From Begonia masoniana (Eukaryota; Streptophyta; Magnoliopsida; Cucurbitales; Begoniaceae): DNA of 64,000 nt. Of this stretch, positions 31,361 to 42,813 are shown in pieces. Made by a program: the position numbers and the translations under genes. The stretch lies in contig CM039508.1 of the NCBI GenBank assembly GCA_022432975.1, positions 47,953,646 to 48,017,645 on the forward strand. Direction: 5' to 3'. The notes below the pieces were generated by a model, which was not told the origin of the DNA, made no database searches, and was given only the letters and a program-made list of their open reading frames with translations. The first letter of the stretch is position 1. Every line of letters starts with the position of its first letter.

Positions 31361-32043
31361 AATTTAAATTCCATTTCTGAAACAGTAGGTGACTCTCTTT
31401 TAGTGTGAGAGGTTTCTCCTTTTTCATATTTCGAATTATTAAATTGATTAGAATAAACACCATGAGGTATTTGTTGTTTAGATATTTTTAAAGCTTCAAT
31501 ATTAGAAATAGGAGTTTCAGATACAGAAAATCTAGAACTAGGTAAATCTACTTGATAAGGAGGAATAGATGACCTAGCAGATAGACTTCTGGAAAAAGAT
31601 AAATTAGGATAAACATTAAAATAAATGGGACCATGACATAAACTGGTTTGTATAACACCCATTAAAGATTCTTTATAATTTTGACTCCTAGCGTCTCTAA
31701 GAGTAGCTAATATACTAGCATTTAAACCTGGAATAGTCAATGGTTTAAAAGCTATTTGAATAAGTCCAACATGAATATACTTATATTTAGCAAAATATTT
31801 TTGAATATCTTTTAATCCTAATAATTTTATAGTTTTTTCATTAGTATCTAAGCAGATAGTTTGCTCAGAAGTTTTAACAATACGATTAATAAGATTTTCA
31901 AAAGTGCCTATTTTATAAATAGTTTTTGGCTCAATATCGGGAATTGTCCAATTATTTAATACTTCTTCTTGAGATAATTCTATATTTTCTTCATTTTTAA
32001 TAGAATTTTCAGAGAATATATGTGAGATCAAATTCATATTCAA
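31357..32043 (-). CDS. Intact movement protein, unit 6
   Basis: These 228 codons have the same core motifs as 4586-5272 (IQIAFKPL, LRDARSQ, GPIYFN) and a few substitutions such as a Val in HVGLIQ. It is the first ORF of a type B unit in which leader, movement, coat-protease, B1, B2 and promoter are all contiguous on the minus strand (32566 down to 26424). The overlap with the coat ORF is ATGA. Confidence 0.92.
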   Translation of the reverse strand: MNMNLISHIFSENSIKNEENIELSQEEVLNNWTIPDIEPKTIYKIGTFENLINRIVKTSEQTICLDTNEKTIKLLGLKDIQKYFAKYKYIHVGLIQIAFKPLTIPGLNASILATLRDARSQNYKESLMGVIQTSLCHGPIYFNVYPNLSFSRSLSARSSIPPYQVDLPSSRFSVSETPISNIEALKISKQQIPHGVYSNQFNNSKYEKGETSHTKRESPTVSEMEFKL

Positions 32044-32566
32044 TTTGTAGAATTTACTTTCAAATAACCTAACTACTTGACTTCAAGTTTTCAACTATAA
32101 ATAGATATAAGGTTTAACTTCGTATGATCTTCGATTCATCTCGTATTGACTTGCGGATAACTTCGTATTGATCTATTAATTCCCTCTATACTAAACATGA
32201 GACTAACAAGATTACTTGCACTGTCAAAGACTAATTTCACAAAGTTTGCAAATGTCTCTCAACCATGCAAATGGGTATTTTTGCCTGACGCCTTTCTCAC
32301 GGCTAAGCGGCCACACACCCCAACACGGCAACAGAAAGACATTCACAAACAAAGTGAAGTCAAAGCAAGTATTCTTTGCACATGAAAGCACGGAAAGAGT
32401 TAATAGAATCGTGTTGAAGAGATCACCTCATCGTATTGAGAAGAACAAAAGATCGTATTGAAGTTTAAAACGAATATCGATTTACATTAGAAAACTTATC
32501 GACAAGTCCTTAGTTATTTGAAAGAAAATACAAATTTAGCCAATCATTTGGCTCTGATACCAGAAG
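32044..32566 (-). other. Viral leader and primer site, unit 6
   Basis: This is a clean leader with the primer site TGGTATCAGAGCC at 32550-32562 on the minus strand and the CAATACGA octamers. One of the octamers is disturbed by a base loss near 32125. It continues into a terminal-redundancy segment, so unit 6 follows a type C end in tandem. Confidence 0.88.
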
Positions 32567-32572
32567 GGGGGA

Positions 32573-32918
32573 AGCGAAGGAGAAGAAGTAAGAGAAAATA
32601 CTTACTTGTTTATTCACAATAGTTGTAGCATACAAAGAGGGAGAGAGAGAGAGCAATCAGAGCTAGAGTTTTTACAAGGAGAGAAGGCAAACTCTAAAAA
32701 CTTGAGAAAGAAATGCAAACTAGCTCCCTTATATAGAAACGGGAGGTACAAAAGCTAACTTAAAAAAGGAGACATAATAATAAAAGTAGATTCCCACATA
32801 GTGTATGGTGGGACCTAGTCTAGTCACAAACAAAACTCTTTATAGGAGAGTACTAAGATGCTTCCTTTAATAAAATAGTAGGGGCCACCTTGTCTATCAG
32901 ATAAGGATGGATAAACCC
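32573..32918 (-). promoter_or_regulatory. Type C/A-style 3' UTR, promoter and terminal redundancy
   Basis: The poly(A) signal is at 32609-32614 and TATATAAG at 32728-32735. Just upstream of the TATA box this version has a longer spacer (AAGTTAGCTTTTGTACC on the sense strand), which the type A unit at 44827-44890 shares and type B lacks. The TCCCAC/GTGGGA hairpin is kept. Confidence 0.83.
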
Positions 32919-33190
32919 CTAGTTCTTTCCCGCTTTAATTTCTTCAAATAGTTTAGCACCATAAGCTTCTTTGCCATAGCGAATAAAATCGGCATCATAA
33001 GTTTCTCCATATCTTCGGCTCCAGAAAGGTAAAACTTTATCTGGTGGAGAATGACCCATTGATGTAGATTTATAGAGTTTCTTATTTTCTGCTATACAGA
33101 AGTTGCAAGGGCAGCCCGGTCTATAGGTTATATAGGCGCCAAAAGTTTCAAATTCTCGATGAGGAATTTTATAGGCATTCATATATCTTT
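32919..33190 (-). pseudogene. ORF C2, C-terminal part
   Basis: An open frame of 87 codons from MNAYKIPHREFE to the stop is the natural C-terminus of C2. It contains CPCNFC, two Cys pairs that could bind a metal, and ends in a charged segment. The full ORF would start at the MDFPISKRN region visible at 23733. Upstream it is cut at about 33195 and fused to a protease-region fragment. Function is unknown. Confidence 0.78.
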
Positions 33191-33199
33191 CATGAAAAT

Positions 33200-35458
33200 T
33201 ATATCATTATAAGGGGTAACTTCATTATTAGAAGAGGAACCAATATCCATATGGGTTTCTATTTTTTCCAGTCTTTCATTAATATTAATCTGATATTGAT
33301 TGTAATTATACAATAATTCTTGTAATTCATTTTTCAGATCTTTAACTTCTCTATTAAGATCTTGAATAGTTACAGGTTTAATTTTAGCCTGATCTATTCT
33401 ATTAAATACTTCTGTTAAAGAATAATGTTGACCTCTTAACTTAGGTTTTCAATCATTTCTTTATCATTATTTTGATTAATAATAATTTCAATAATCTTTT
33501 TTCTAAAGATAGGATCATGTATTTGATCTAAATTATCTAAAATATTTTGTTGCTCAGTTGTCAATACATTGACTTGACATTTTTGACAGGTTTCATCATC
33601 AGATGAGGACGACTCATCAATAATATCTTCTGAGTCAGAAGATTCTTCCGAAGAAGTTAATAATAGTTTTTCTAAGGCTACTTTGAACCTTTCATCTATA
33701 TCAAGATTATTTAATTTTTTTAGAGTAGTACATTTAGATGCATAGTGGCCAAATTTACCACATTTATAACATTTAATTTCAGATAAGTCCTTTTTAGACT
33801 TCTTCTTTTTAAATGTTTTATTTCTATTAGAAGATTCGGGAATATCATATTTTTGCTTATATTTTTAAAAGCTCTTTTCTGTAATTTCTTTTTACGTTTA
33901 TATTTCATATATTCTTCGCTTTTATCAGCTTTGGATAAACCTTTTAAATTAGGTTTAGGAATATGATAAGCAAATGATCACAAAATTCACCTATTTCTTT
34001 TTTACCATCTAAATTTGTTTTTTTAAATTGATATTGTAATTTCATATCATTACATAAACTTAAACCTTCTTGAACACATACACTAATTAATGACCATAAG
34101 TACATGTTGCCCAAGGAATAAATTGTCCATCATTTAATTCTAATAATTTCTTTTTAATTCTTTTAGAAAATAAAGGAGGTAATCCATCAATAAATTTAGA
34201 TTTCCAGTGCTCAGAATTAGCATCTGGTCTTTGCATAACTTTAGTTATAAAACATCTTTATACCATCTAAACTCTGTAAGAGTTTTACATCTTAAGTTTG
34301 TAATAATTCTCTACCTCTTTTCTTGTCTTGTTCGGTAGCTCCAATAAAATGTAATATTATAGCTTGAATTAAGTATAAACACTATCTTCATAAACATATT
34401 ATTGTCATGTCTTACAGCGGTTAATATTTCATGACGCTGTTCTAGAGATAAATAATTATCCCACCAACCTTTAATGCACCATTAAAGCCATTTACAATAA
34501 AAGCAGCAATATCAGAATCTTTATTCTGAGAGGCTTGGCAAACACTAGAATACATTAACATTTTTGGAGTAATTCATAAATTTGATATTCAGTTAAACCA
34601 TCAAGATTCCAATCATATATAGTTTTGGCAGTATAAGAAGATTGTTCATGTAACCAATTTTCTTCCCATAATAAATCGACGGGAGTAGGTCTTTTATAAT
34701 AAGTTCTTCTAATTCTATCACCACCAGGCCCTTTATCCTCATATCTAACTCTATGAATACTTAAAGGGTTTCTAGATTCTGGTAATGGATAGATATGATT
34801 ACATTCAATAAAAGATTTTTCTATTTTGTTAATATCTTTTAAATGAGAAGGCATATTCTCGTCTTCACTAGAAGTATCATTAGCTGGCCAAGAGCTAGAA
34901 TCAATAGCTGGATGAATTTCATTGTGATAATTTTCCATAGAATTTTCAGCTTGTGTATTAATAACACTAATATTTAATTGTTTCATTCTTTAGCTAATTG
35001 TTCAATAAAGTCATTATTGTCTTTGGGAGATTTAAATTAAATTTGGATATCACTATAGGAGGTTTTAAATCAGGAATAGAAATATTTTCTTTCTTTATTC
35101 TAGATGTCGCAGAAGATGTCGTAGGAATATCTTCTATAACCTTTTTATTTGATTTCTCAGATAATTTAATTAATTGAGTTTCAACTCTTGATAATTGTTG
35201 TCCTATAGTACTCATATGAATATTATTATAATTCATTTGTTTAATGATAATATCATTCTTATCTTCAATAGGTTGAGATAAAGTAACTAAAGGTATAGCT
35301 TCAATAGTATTATTCTTTAGACTAATAGGTTCTAAAGGTGGATGTATAGATTTAATACTTTCATTGTTTTTTATATTCCAATTTTTACAATGATTATTAT
35401 ATTCTTCTAAAATATTAATTTGATATTTTGATACAGGTTTATAAAATATCGTCCAATA
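33200..35458 (-). pseudogene. Coat-zinc knuckle-protease fragment with frameshifts, unit 6b
   Basis: This internal piece of the polyprotein runs from just after the coat N-terminus (SKYQINILEE, near 35440) to the region before the protease (near 33200). The open parts are about 34555-35460 and 33720-33908. Differences from 28379-31360 are mostly single-base losses in A or T runs. Both ends are recombination joins, to a terminal repeat at 35459 and to C2 at about 33197. Confidence 0.85.
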
Positions 35459-35460
35459 CC

Positions 35461-35800
35461 CACAATAGTTGTAGCATACAAAGAGGGAGAGAGAGAGCAA
35501 TCAGAGCTAGAGTTTTTACAAGGAGAGAAGGCAAACTCTAAAAACTTGAGAAAGAAATGCAAACTAGCTCCCTTATATAGAAACGGGAGGTACAAAAGCT
35601 AACTTAAAAAAGGAGACATAATAATAAAAGTAGATTCCCACATAGTGTATGGTGGGACCTAGTCTAGTTACAAACAAAACTCTTATAGCCCACATAGTGT
35701 ATGGTGGGACCTAGTCTAGTTACAACAAAACTCTTTATAGGAGAGTACTAAGATGCTTCCTTTAATAAAATAGGAGGGGCCACCTTGTCTATCAGATAAG
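35461..35800 (-). promoter_or_regulatory. Type C 3' UTR, promoter and terminal redundancy, second copy
   Basis: The TATA region is at 35572-35579 (TATATAAG on the minus strand). A direct duplication of about 53 bases at 35637-35745 repeats the CCCACATAGTGTATGGTGGG hairpin and its flank. The terminal-redundancy part is joined directly to coat sequence, with leader and movement ORF missing. Confidence 0.8.
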
Positions 35801-35804
35801 GATG

Positions 35805-36313
35805 GATAAACCCCTAGTTCTTTCCCGCTTTAATGTCTTCAAATAGTTTAGCACCATAAGCTTCTTTGCCATAGCGAATAAAATCGGTCATCATAATTTC
35901 TCCATATCTTCTATCCCGAACAGGTAAACTATCTGGGGAGAATGGACCCATTGATGTAGATTTATAGAGTTTTCTTATTTTCTGCTCTACAGAAGTTGCA
36001 AGGGCAGGCCCGGGTCATAGGTTATATAGGCGCCAAAAGGTGCAAATCTCGACGAGGAATTTATATGCATTCATCATCTTTCATGAAAATTATAATTTTA
36101 GATATCTCTGCCATAAGGCTGAAAATAATATATGACGCATATTTCGCTTTTGGAAATAGGAAAGTCCATAAGGCCTGTCCATAGGATCATCAGTTTATTC
36201 ATATCAGGATATAATAGAAGCATCAATATTTATTAGGCTCATAACGAGTCCATATAAAGGTCGTTTTGGATTATATGATAGATAACTCATAAAAAATTTA
36301 ACCATATCGGAAA
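35805..36313 (-). pseudogene. ORF C2 and end of C1, degraded
   Basis: This matches 32919-33190 and 23594-23880 with many indels. The C1 end and most of C2 can be followed, but no frame survives. Similarity stops at 36313, where unrelated sequence begins. Confidence 0.75.
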
Positions 36314-36688
36314 TCCATTTCTTTTAGTTTTTTTGCTGGAAGGTGTCAGGGGGGCGTTCTGTGGCTGGATGGCAAAATGAGTAACACTGGTTAAGTTTTT
36401 ATGAACATTACTGCATGTCATGAATACTGAAGGCTAACATAGGGTGAGATTATTATATCAAGTGGGATTTCAACAGCCTGCTTAATTTCAGAGTCTAAAG
36501 TATTCTAAAAGTATTAAATATATGTTTTAATTGGTGATGTCTTCCGCTTATGAATTCTGGCTAAGTCTTGTCTTTCCATGATATGATGTGGTTTGTTGTA
36601 ATAGAGTATTGAGACAGTGAAGTTAGAAGTCTAAGCTAAGTCAGTTACGGAAGATGCAAATATATCTTCGCTTATCGTAGATGAAGGC
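36314..36688. other. Non-viral contig end, nothing recognised
   Basis: These 375 bases show no viral similarity and no supported gene, and they end at the assembly gap. They may be host flank or misassembled sequence. Confidence 0.5.
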
Positions 36689-36788
36689 NNNNNNNNNNNN
36701 NNNNNNNNNNNNNNNNNNNNNNNNNNNNNNNNNNNNNNNNNNNNNNNNNNNNNNNNNNNNNNNNNNNNNNNNNNNNNNNNNNNNNNNN
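36689..36788. other. Assembly gap (100 N)
   Basis: Exactly 100 N is the conventional placeholder for a gap of unknown size. The order and distance of the two viral blocks on either side are therefore not established. Confidence 0.98.
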
Positions 36789-37098
36789 ACCTATTCTTTT
36801 TTACCATCTAAATTTTGTTTTTTAAATTGATATGTAATTTTGTGCCACCATTTATAAATTGGTAATATGGAATATCTGCTATCCCTCATTCGAAATGTTT
36901 TCTATTAGCATATTATACATCCCAAGAATGGGGCTTAAATGTTTTGCTATTAGAAGCCTCAAGATGATCAAAAGTTTTAATTGGATATGTTTAATGCTTG
37001 TACAAATTATGTTTCTATATTCAGAATCCTCAGAGAACCCATTTATGGTTCTTCTCTATTAATCCTGAAATTATAAAAACAGAGGATAAATTTCCCCC
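36789..37098 (+). pseudogene. Inverted coat scrap joined to ORF B1 fragment
   Basis: The first 50 bases are antisense coat sequence. From about 36841 the B1 fragment follows in plus sense, up to the run of C where the leader starts. It is the reverse complement of the arrangement at 5797-6110, with extra indels. Confidence 0.8.
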
Positions 37099-37625
37099 CT
37101 TCTGGTATCAGAGACAAATGATTGGCTAAATTTGTATTTGCTTTCCAAATAACTAAGGACTTGTCGATAAGTTTTCTAATGTAAATCGATATTCGTTTTA
37201 ACTCAATACGATCTTTTGTTCTTCTCAATACGATGAGGTGATCTCTTCAACACGATTCTATTAACTCTTTCCGTGCTTTCATGTGGCAAAGAATACTTGC
37301 TTTGACTTCACTTGTTTGTGAATGTCTTTCTGTTGCCGTGTTGGGGTGTGTGGCCGCTTAGCCGTGAGAAAGGCGTCAGGCAAAAATACCCATTTGCATG
37401 GTTGAGAGACATTTGCAAACTTTGTGAAATTAGTCTTTGACAGTGCAAGTAATCTTGTTAGTCTCATGTTTAGTATAGAGGGAATTAATAGATCAATACG
37501 AAGTTATCCGCAAGTCAATACGAGATGAATCGAAGATCAATACGAAGTTAAACCTTATATCTATTTATAGTTGAAAACTTGAAGTCAAGTAGTTAGGTTA
37601 TTTGAAAGTAATTCTACAATTGAAT
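37099..37625 (+). other. Viral leader, unit 7, with variant primer site
   Basis: The primer site variant TGGTATCAGAGAC is at 37103-37115, identical to 5779-5791. The rest is a leader with few base losses and retains the CAATACGA octamers. Confidence 0.87.
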
Positions 37626-38303
37626 ATGAATTTGATCTCACATATATTCTCTGAAATTCTATTAAAAATGAGGAAAATATAGAATTATCTCAAGAAGAAG
37701 TATTAAATAATTGGACAATTCCCGATATTGAGCCAAAAACTATTTATAAAATAGGCACTTTTGAAAATCTTATTAATCGTATTGTTTAAAACTTCTGAGC
37801 AAACTATCTGCTTAGATACTAATGAAAAACTATAAAATTATTAGGATTAAAAGATATTCAAAAATATTTTGCTAAATATAAGTATATCATGTTGGACTTA
37901 TTCAAATAGCTTTTAAAACCATTGACTATTCAGGTTTAAATGCTAGTATATTAGCTACTCTTAGAGACGCTAGGAGTCAAAATTATAAAGAATCTTTAAT
38001 GGGTGTTATACAACCAGTTTATGTCATGGTCCCATTTATTTAATGTTTATCCTAATTTATCTTTTCCAGAAGTCTATCTGCTAGGTAATCTATTCCTCCT
38101 TATCAAGTAGATTTACCTAGTTCTAGATTTTCTGTATCTGAAACTCCTATTTCTAATATTGAAGCTTTAAAAATATCTGAACAACAAATACCTCATGGTG
38201 TTTATTCTAATCAATTTAATAATTCGAAATATGAAAAAGGAGAAACCTCTCACACTAAAAGAGAGTCACCTACTGTTTCAGAAATGGAATTTAAATTATT
38301 GAT
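37626..38303 (+). pseudogene. Movement protein with frameshifts, unit 7
   Basis: This follows 4586-5272 throughout but contains many single-base losses or gains (for example near 37658, 37785, 37830, 37890, 38013 and 38090). The stop/start overlap is destroyed by an extra T at about 38300. Confidence 0.86.
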
Positions 38304-41300
38304 GAATTACTCAAATTTAAGCAAAGATGATATTAGAAAAATATGTAACGAAGAATATCAATCACCTGAAAATGCTATTCTCAGAAATTGGATTGATAAA
38401 AAATATTATAAAAAAATCTGAAGAATTTAAAAATTAAAAGATTTATATTACTCTTATTTAGATTTAAAAAATGATCTAATAACTTTTAGTGAATGGTATT
38501 GGACGATATTTTATAACCTGTTCAAATATCAAATTAATAGTTTTAGAAGAATATAATAATCATTGTAAAAATTGGAATATAAAAACAATGAAAGTATTAA
38601 ATCTATACATCCACCTTTAGAACCTATAGTCTAAAGAATAATACTATTGAAGCTATACCTTTAGTTACTTTATCTCACCTATTGAAGATAAGAATGATAT
38701 TATCATTAAACAAATGAATTATAATAATATTCATATGAGTACTATAGGACAACAATTATCAAGAGTTGAAACTCAATTAATTAAATCAAATAAAAAGGTT
38801 ATAGAAGATATTCCTACGACATCTTCTGCGACATCTAGAATAAAGAAAGAAAATATTTCTATTCCTGATTTAAAACCTCCTATAGTGATATCCAAATTTA
38901 ATTTTAAATCTCCCAAAGACAATAATGACTTATTGAACAATTAGCTAAAGAATGAAACAATTAATATTAGTGTTATTAATACACAAGCTGAAAATTCTAT
39001 GGAAATTATCACACTGAAATTCATCCAACTATTGATTCTAGCTCTTGGCCAGCTAATGATTCTTCTAGTAAAGACGAGAATATGCCTTCTCATTTAAAAG
39101 ATATTAACAAAATAGAAAAATCTTTTATTGAATGTAATCATATCTATCCATTACCAGAATCTAGAAACCCTTTAAGTATTCATAGAGTTAGATATGAGGA
39201 TAAGGGCCTGGTGGTGATAGAATTAGAAGAACTTATTATAAAGACCTACTCCTGTCGATTATTATGGAAGAAAATTGGTTACATGAACAATCTTCTTATA
39301 CGGCCAAAACTATATATGATTGGAACCTTGATTGGTTTAACTGAATATCAAATTTATGAATTACTCCAAAAAATGTTAATGTATTCTAGTGTTTGTCAAG
39401 CCTCTCAGAATAAAGATTCTGATATAGCTGCTTTTATTATAAATGGATTTAATGGTGCATTAAAAGGTTGGTGGGATAATTATTTATCTCTAGAACAACG
39501 TCATGAAATATTAACCGCTGTAAGACATGACAATAATATGGTTTATGAAGATAGTGTTTATACTTTAATTCAAGCTATAATATTACATTTTATTGGAGCT
39601 ACCGAACAAAGACAAGAAAGAGGTAGAGAATTATTACAAAACTTAAGATGTAAAACTCTTACAGAGTTTAGATGGTATAAAGATGTTTTTATAACTAAAG
39701 TTATGCAAAGACCAGATGCTAATTCTGAGCACTGGAAATCTAAATTTATTGATGGATTACCTCCTTTATTTTCTAAAAGAATTAAAAAGAAATTATTAGA
39801 ATTAAATGATGGACAATTTATTCCTGGGCAACATGTACTTATGGTCATTTAATTAGTGTATGTGTTCAAGAAGGTTTAAGTTTATGTAATGATATGAAAT
39901 TACAATATCAATTTAAAAAACAAAATTTAGATGGTAAAAAAGAAATAGGTGAATTTTGTGATCAATTTGCTTATCATATTCCTAAACCTAATTTAAAAGG
40001 TTTATCCAAAGCTGACAAAAGCGAAGAATATATGAAATATAAACGTAAAAGAAATTACAGAAAAGAGCTTTTAAAAAATATAAGCAAAATATGATATTCC
40101 CGAATCTTCTAATAGAAATAAAACATTTAAAAAGAAGAAGTCTAAAAAGGACTTATCTGAAATTAAATGTTATAAATGTGGTAAATTTGGCCACTATGCA
40201 TCTAAATGTACTACTCTAAAAAAATTAAATAATCTTGATATAGATGAAGGTTCAAAGTAGCCTTAGAAAAACTATTATTAACTTCTTCGGAAGAATCTTC
40301 TGACTCAGAAGATATTATTGATGAGTCGTCCTAATATTGATGATGAACCTGTCAAAAATGTCAAGTCAATGTATTGACAACTGAGCAACAAAATATTTTA
40401 GATAATTTAGATCAAATACATGATCCTATCTTTAGAAAAAAGATTATTGAAATTATTATTAATCAAAATAATGATAAAGAAATGATTGAAAAACCTAAGT
40501 TAAGAGGTCAACATTATTCTTAACAGAAGTATTTAATAGAATAGATCAGGCTAAAATTAAACCTGTAACTATTCAAGATCTTAATAGAGAAGTTAAAGAT
40601 CTGAAAAATGAATTACAAGAATTATTGTATAATTACAATCAATATCAGATTAATATTAATGAAAGACTGGAAAAAATAGAAACCCATATGGATATTGGTT
40701 CCTCTTCTAATAATGAAGTACCCCTTATAATGATATAATATTTTAACAAAATTGAGATTTCAAAAATGGTTTATTAAATTAATCTAATTATAAATCAAGA
40801 CTATATTATCTCTGATTTAATAGCCCTTATAGATAGTGGTGCTGATATTAATTGTATAAAAGAAGGAATTATTCCCACTAAATATTTGAGAAAACAAAAC
40901 AATCTTTATATTCAGCCGGTGGAAATAAATTAAAAGTAAACTATAAATTATCTGATGCTAGTGTTTGCAATAATGATGTTAGTATAACAACTACTTTTTT
41001 ATTGGTTAAAAATTTACAACATAAAATTATTTTAGGCACTCCATTTTTAAATATGATAATGCCTATTAAAACTATTGATGAAAAGGTATAAGTGCTACTT
41101 TTCATAATCAATCTATTTATTATGCTTTTATTATGTACCCTGAAGATACTTTTATAATGAATTAAAACTCAATGTTTAGATAAACAAAAACATATTAGTT
41201 TTTAAAATCAGAAATTTATTATTTAAGATTGAAGATCAATTAAAACAACCTAAAATAATTGAAAAAATTAAAAATATTGAAAATACTTTATTACTGAAGT

Positions 41301-42673
41301 ATGTGGAGATACACCAAATATATTTTGGGACAGGAAAAAACATATTGTTGATCTTCCTTATATTGCTAATTATAATGAAAAATTCATTCCTACTAAATCT
41401 AGACCAAGTCAAATGAAATCTGAATATTTAGAATTATGTTCTAAAGAAATAGAATCTTTATTAGAAAAAAAACTTATTAGACCTAGTAAATCACCTTGGA
41501 GTTGTACTGCTTTTCTGTTAATAATGCTGCCGAAAAGGAAAGAGGTGTTCCTAGATTAGTTATAAATTATAAACCTTTAAATGATGCTTTACAATGGATT
41601 AGGTATCCTATTCCTAATAAAAAAGATCTATTAGACCGACTTCAGTCTGCCTTAATATTTTCTAAATTTGATTTAAAATCAGGTTATTGGCAAATTCAAG
41701 TAGCGGAAAAGGATAGTATAAGACTGCATTTGTAGTCCCCTTAGGACATTATGAATGGAATGTTATGCCATTTGGCTTGAAAAATGCTCCCTCTGAGTTT
41801 CAAAATATTATGAATGACATATTTAAAATTCATTCTAAATTTTGTATCGTTTATATTGATGATGTTTTAGTATTTTCAGAATCTCTAGATCAACATATAA
41901 AACATTTACAAATTATAAAAGAAACTATTAAATATAATGGACTAGTCTTATCGCTCCTAAAATGAAATTATTTCAAACAACAGTTAGATTTCTAGGACAT
42001 AACATTAATCAAGGTACTATTATTCCTATAAATAGATGTATTGAATTTGCATCTAAATTTCCTAATGAAATTACAGACAAAAAACAACTACAAAGATTTT
42101 TAGGTAGTTTAAATTATTTAGGAGATTTTATAAAAATTTAGCTCAAGACACAGCTATTTTATATCAAGATTAAGAAAAAATCCTAAACCATGGAGTGAAC
42201 AACATACTCAAGCTATTATTATTTTAAAACAAAAAGCTATTAGTTTACCCTGTTTAAATTTATCTAATCCAGTTTGGAAAAAAATTGTTGAAACAGATGC
42301 TTCTAATATTGGTTATGGTGGCATTCTTAAACAATTAAATCCTAATACAAATATTGAAGAATTGATTAGATTTACTTCTGGTCTATGGAAACCAGTTCAA
42401 TTAAATTATTCTACTGTTAAAAAAGAAATTTTATCTCTTATTAACTTATTTCCAAATTTCAGGATGATTTATTAAATCAATCATTTTTAATTCGAATTGA
42501 TGCTCATGCTAAAGATATATTAGAAAAAGATATTAAAAATCTTGTTTTCAAAACAAATATTCGCCCGATGGCAAGCAGAATTATCTGTTTATGATTTCTC
42601 TATTGAATATATTAAGGGAGCCAGTAACTCTCTTCTGATTTTTTAACACGAGGAATTCTTACAGAATGCATAA
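38303..42673 (+). pseudogene. Coat-protease-RT-RNase H polyprotein with frameshifts, unit 7 (type A)
   Basis: This is a full-length type A polyprotein. The coat core is near 39330-39830, the zinc knuckle near 40165-40210, the protease near 40830-41060, RT with the YIDD box near 41850-41875, and RNase H from about 42290 to the stop at 42671-42673. Dozens of one-base deletions, mostly in A or T runs, break the frame, while substitutions relative to 164-4589 are rare. That pattern fits uncorrected long-read consensus better than natural decay. The downstream tandem array is by contrast almost perfect. Confidence 0.9.
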
Positions 42674-42689
42674 TCCCTTCAAGTAGGGT

Positions 42690-42813
42690 TAAAAGCCAAG
42701 TATTTTGGTTATATTCGCCACAGGTTATATTCGCAAAAGCCAGTATTTTGGTTATATTCGCCAAAACATATGAGTATTCGCCAAGGTTTATATTCGCAAA
42801 AGCCAAGTATTTT
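42690..42813 (+). repeat. Irregular edge of the viral tandem array
   Basis: Divergent repeat units still have the 28-bp form (AAGCCAAGTATTTT) and the CATATG spacer, like the short repeats of units 1 and 3. They look like the ancestral seed of the array that follows. Confidence 0.85.
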
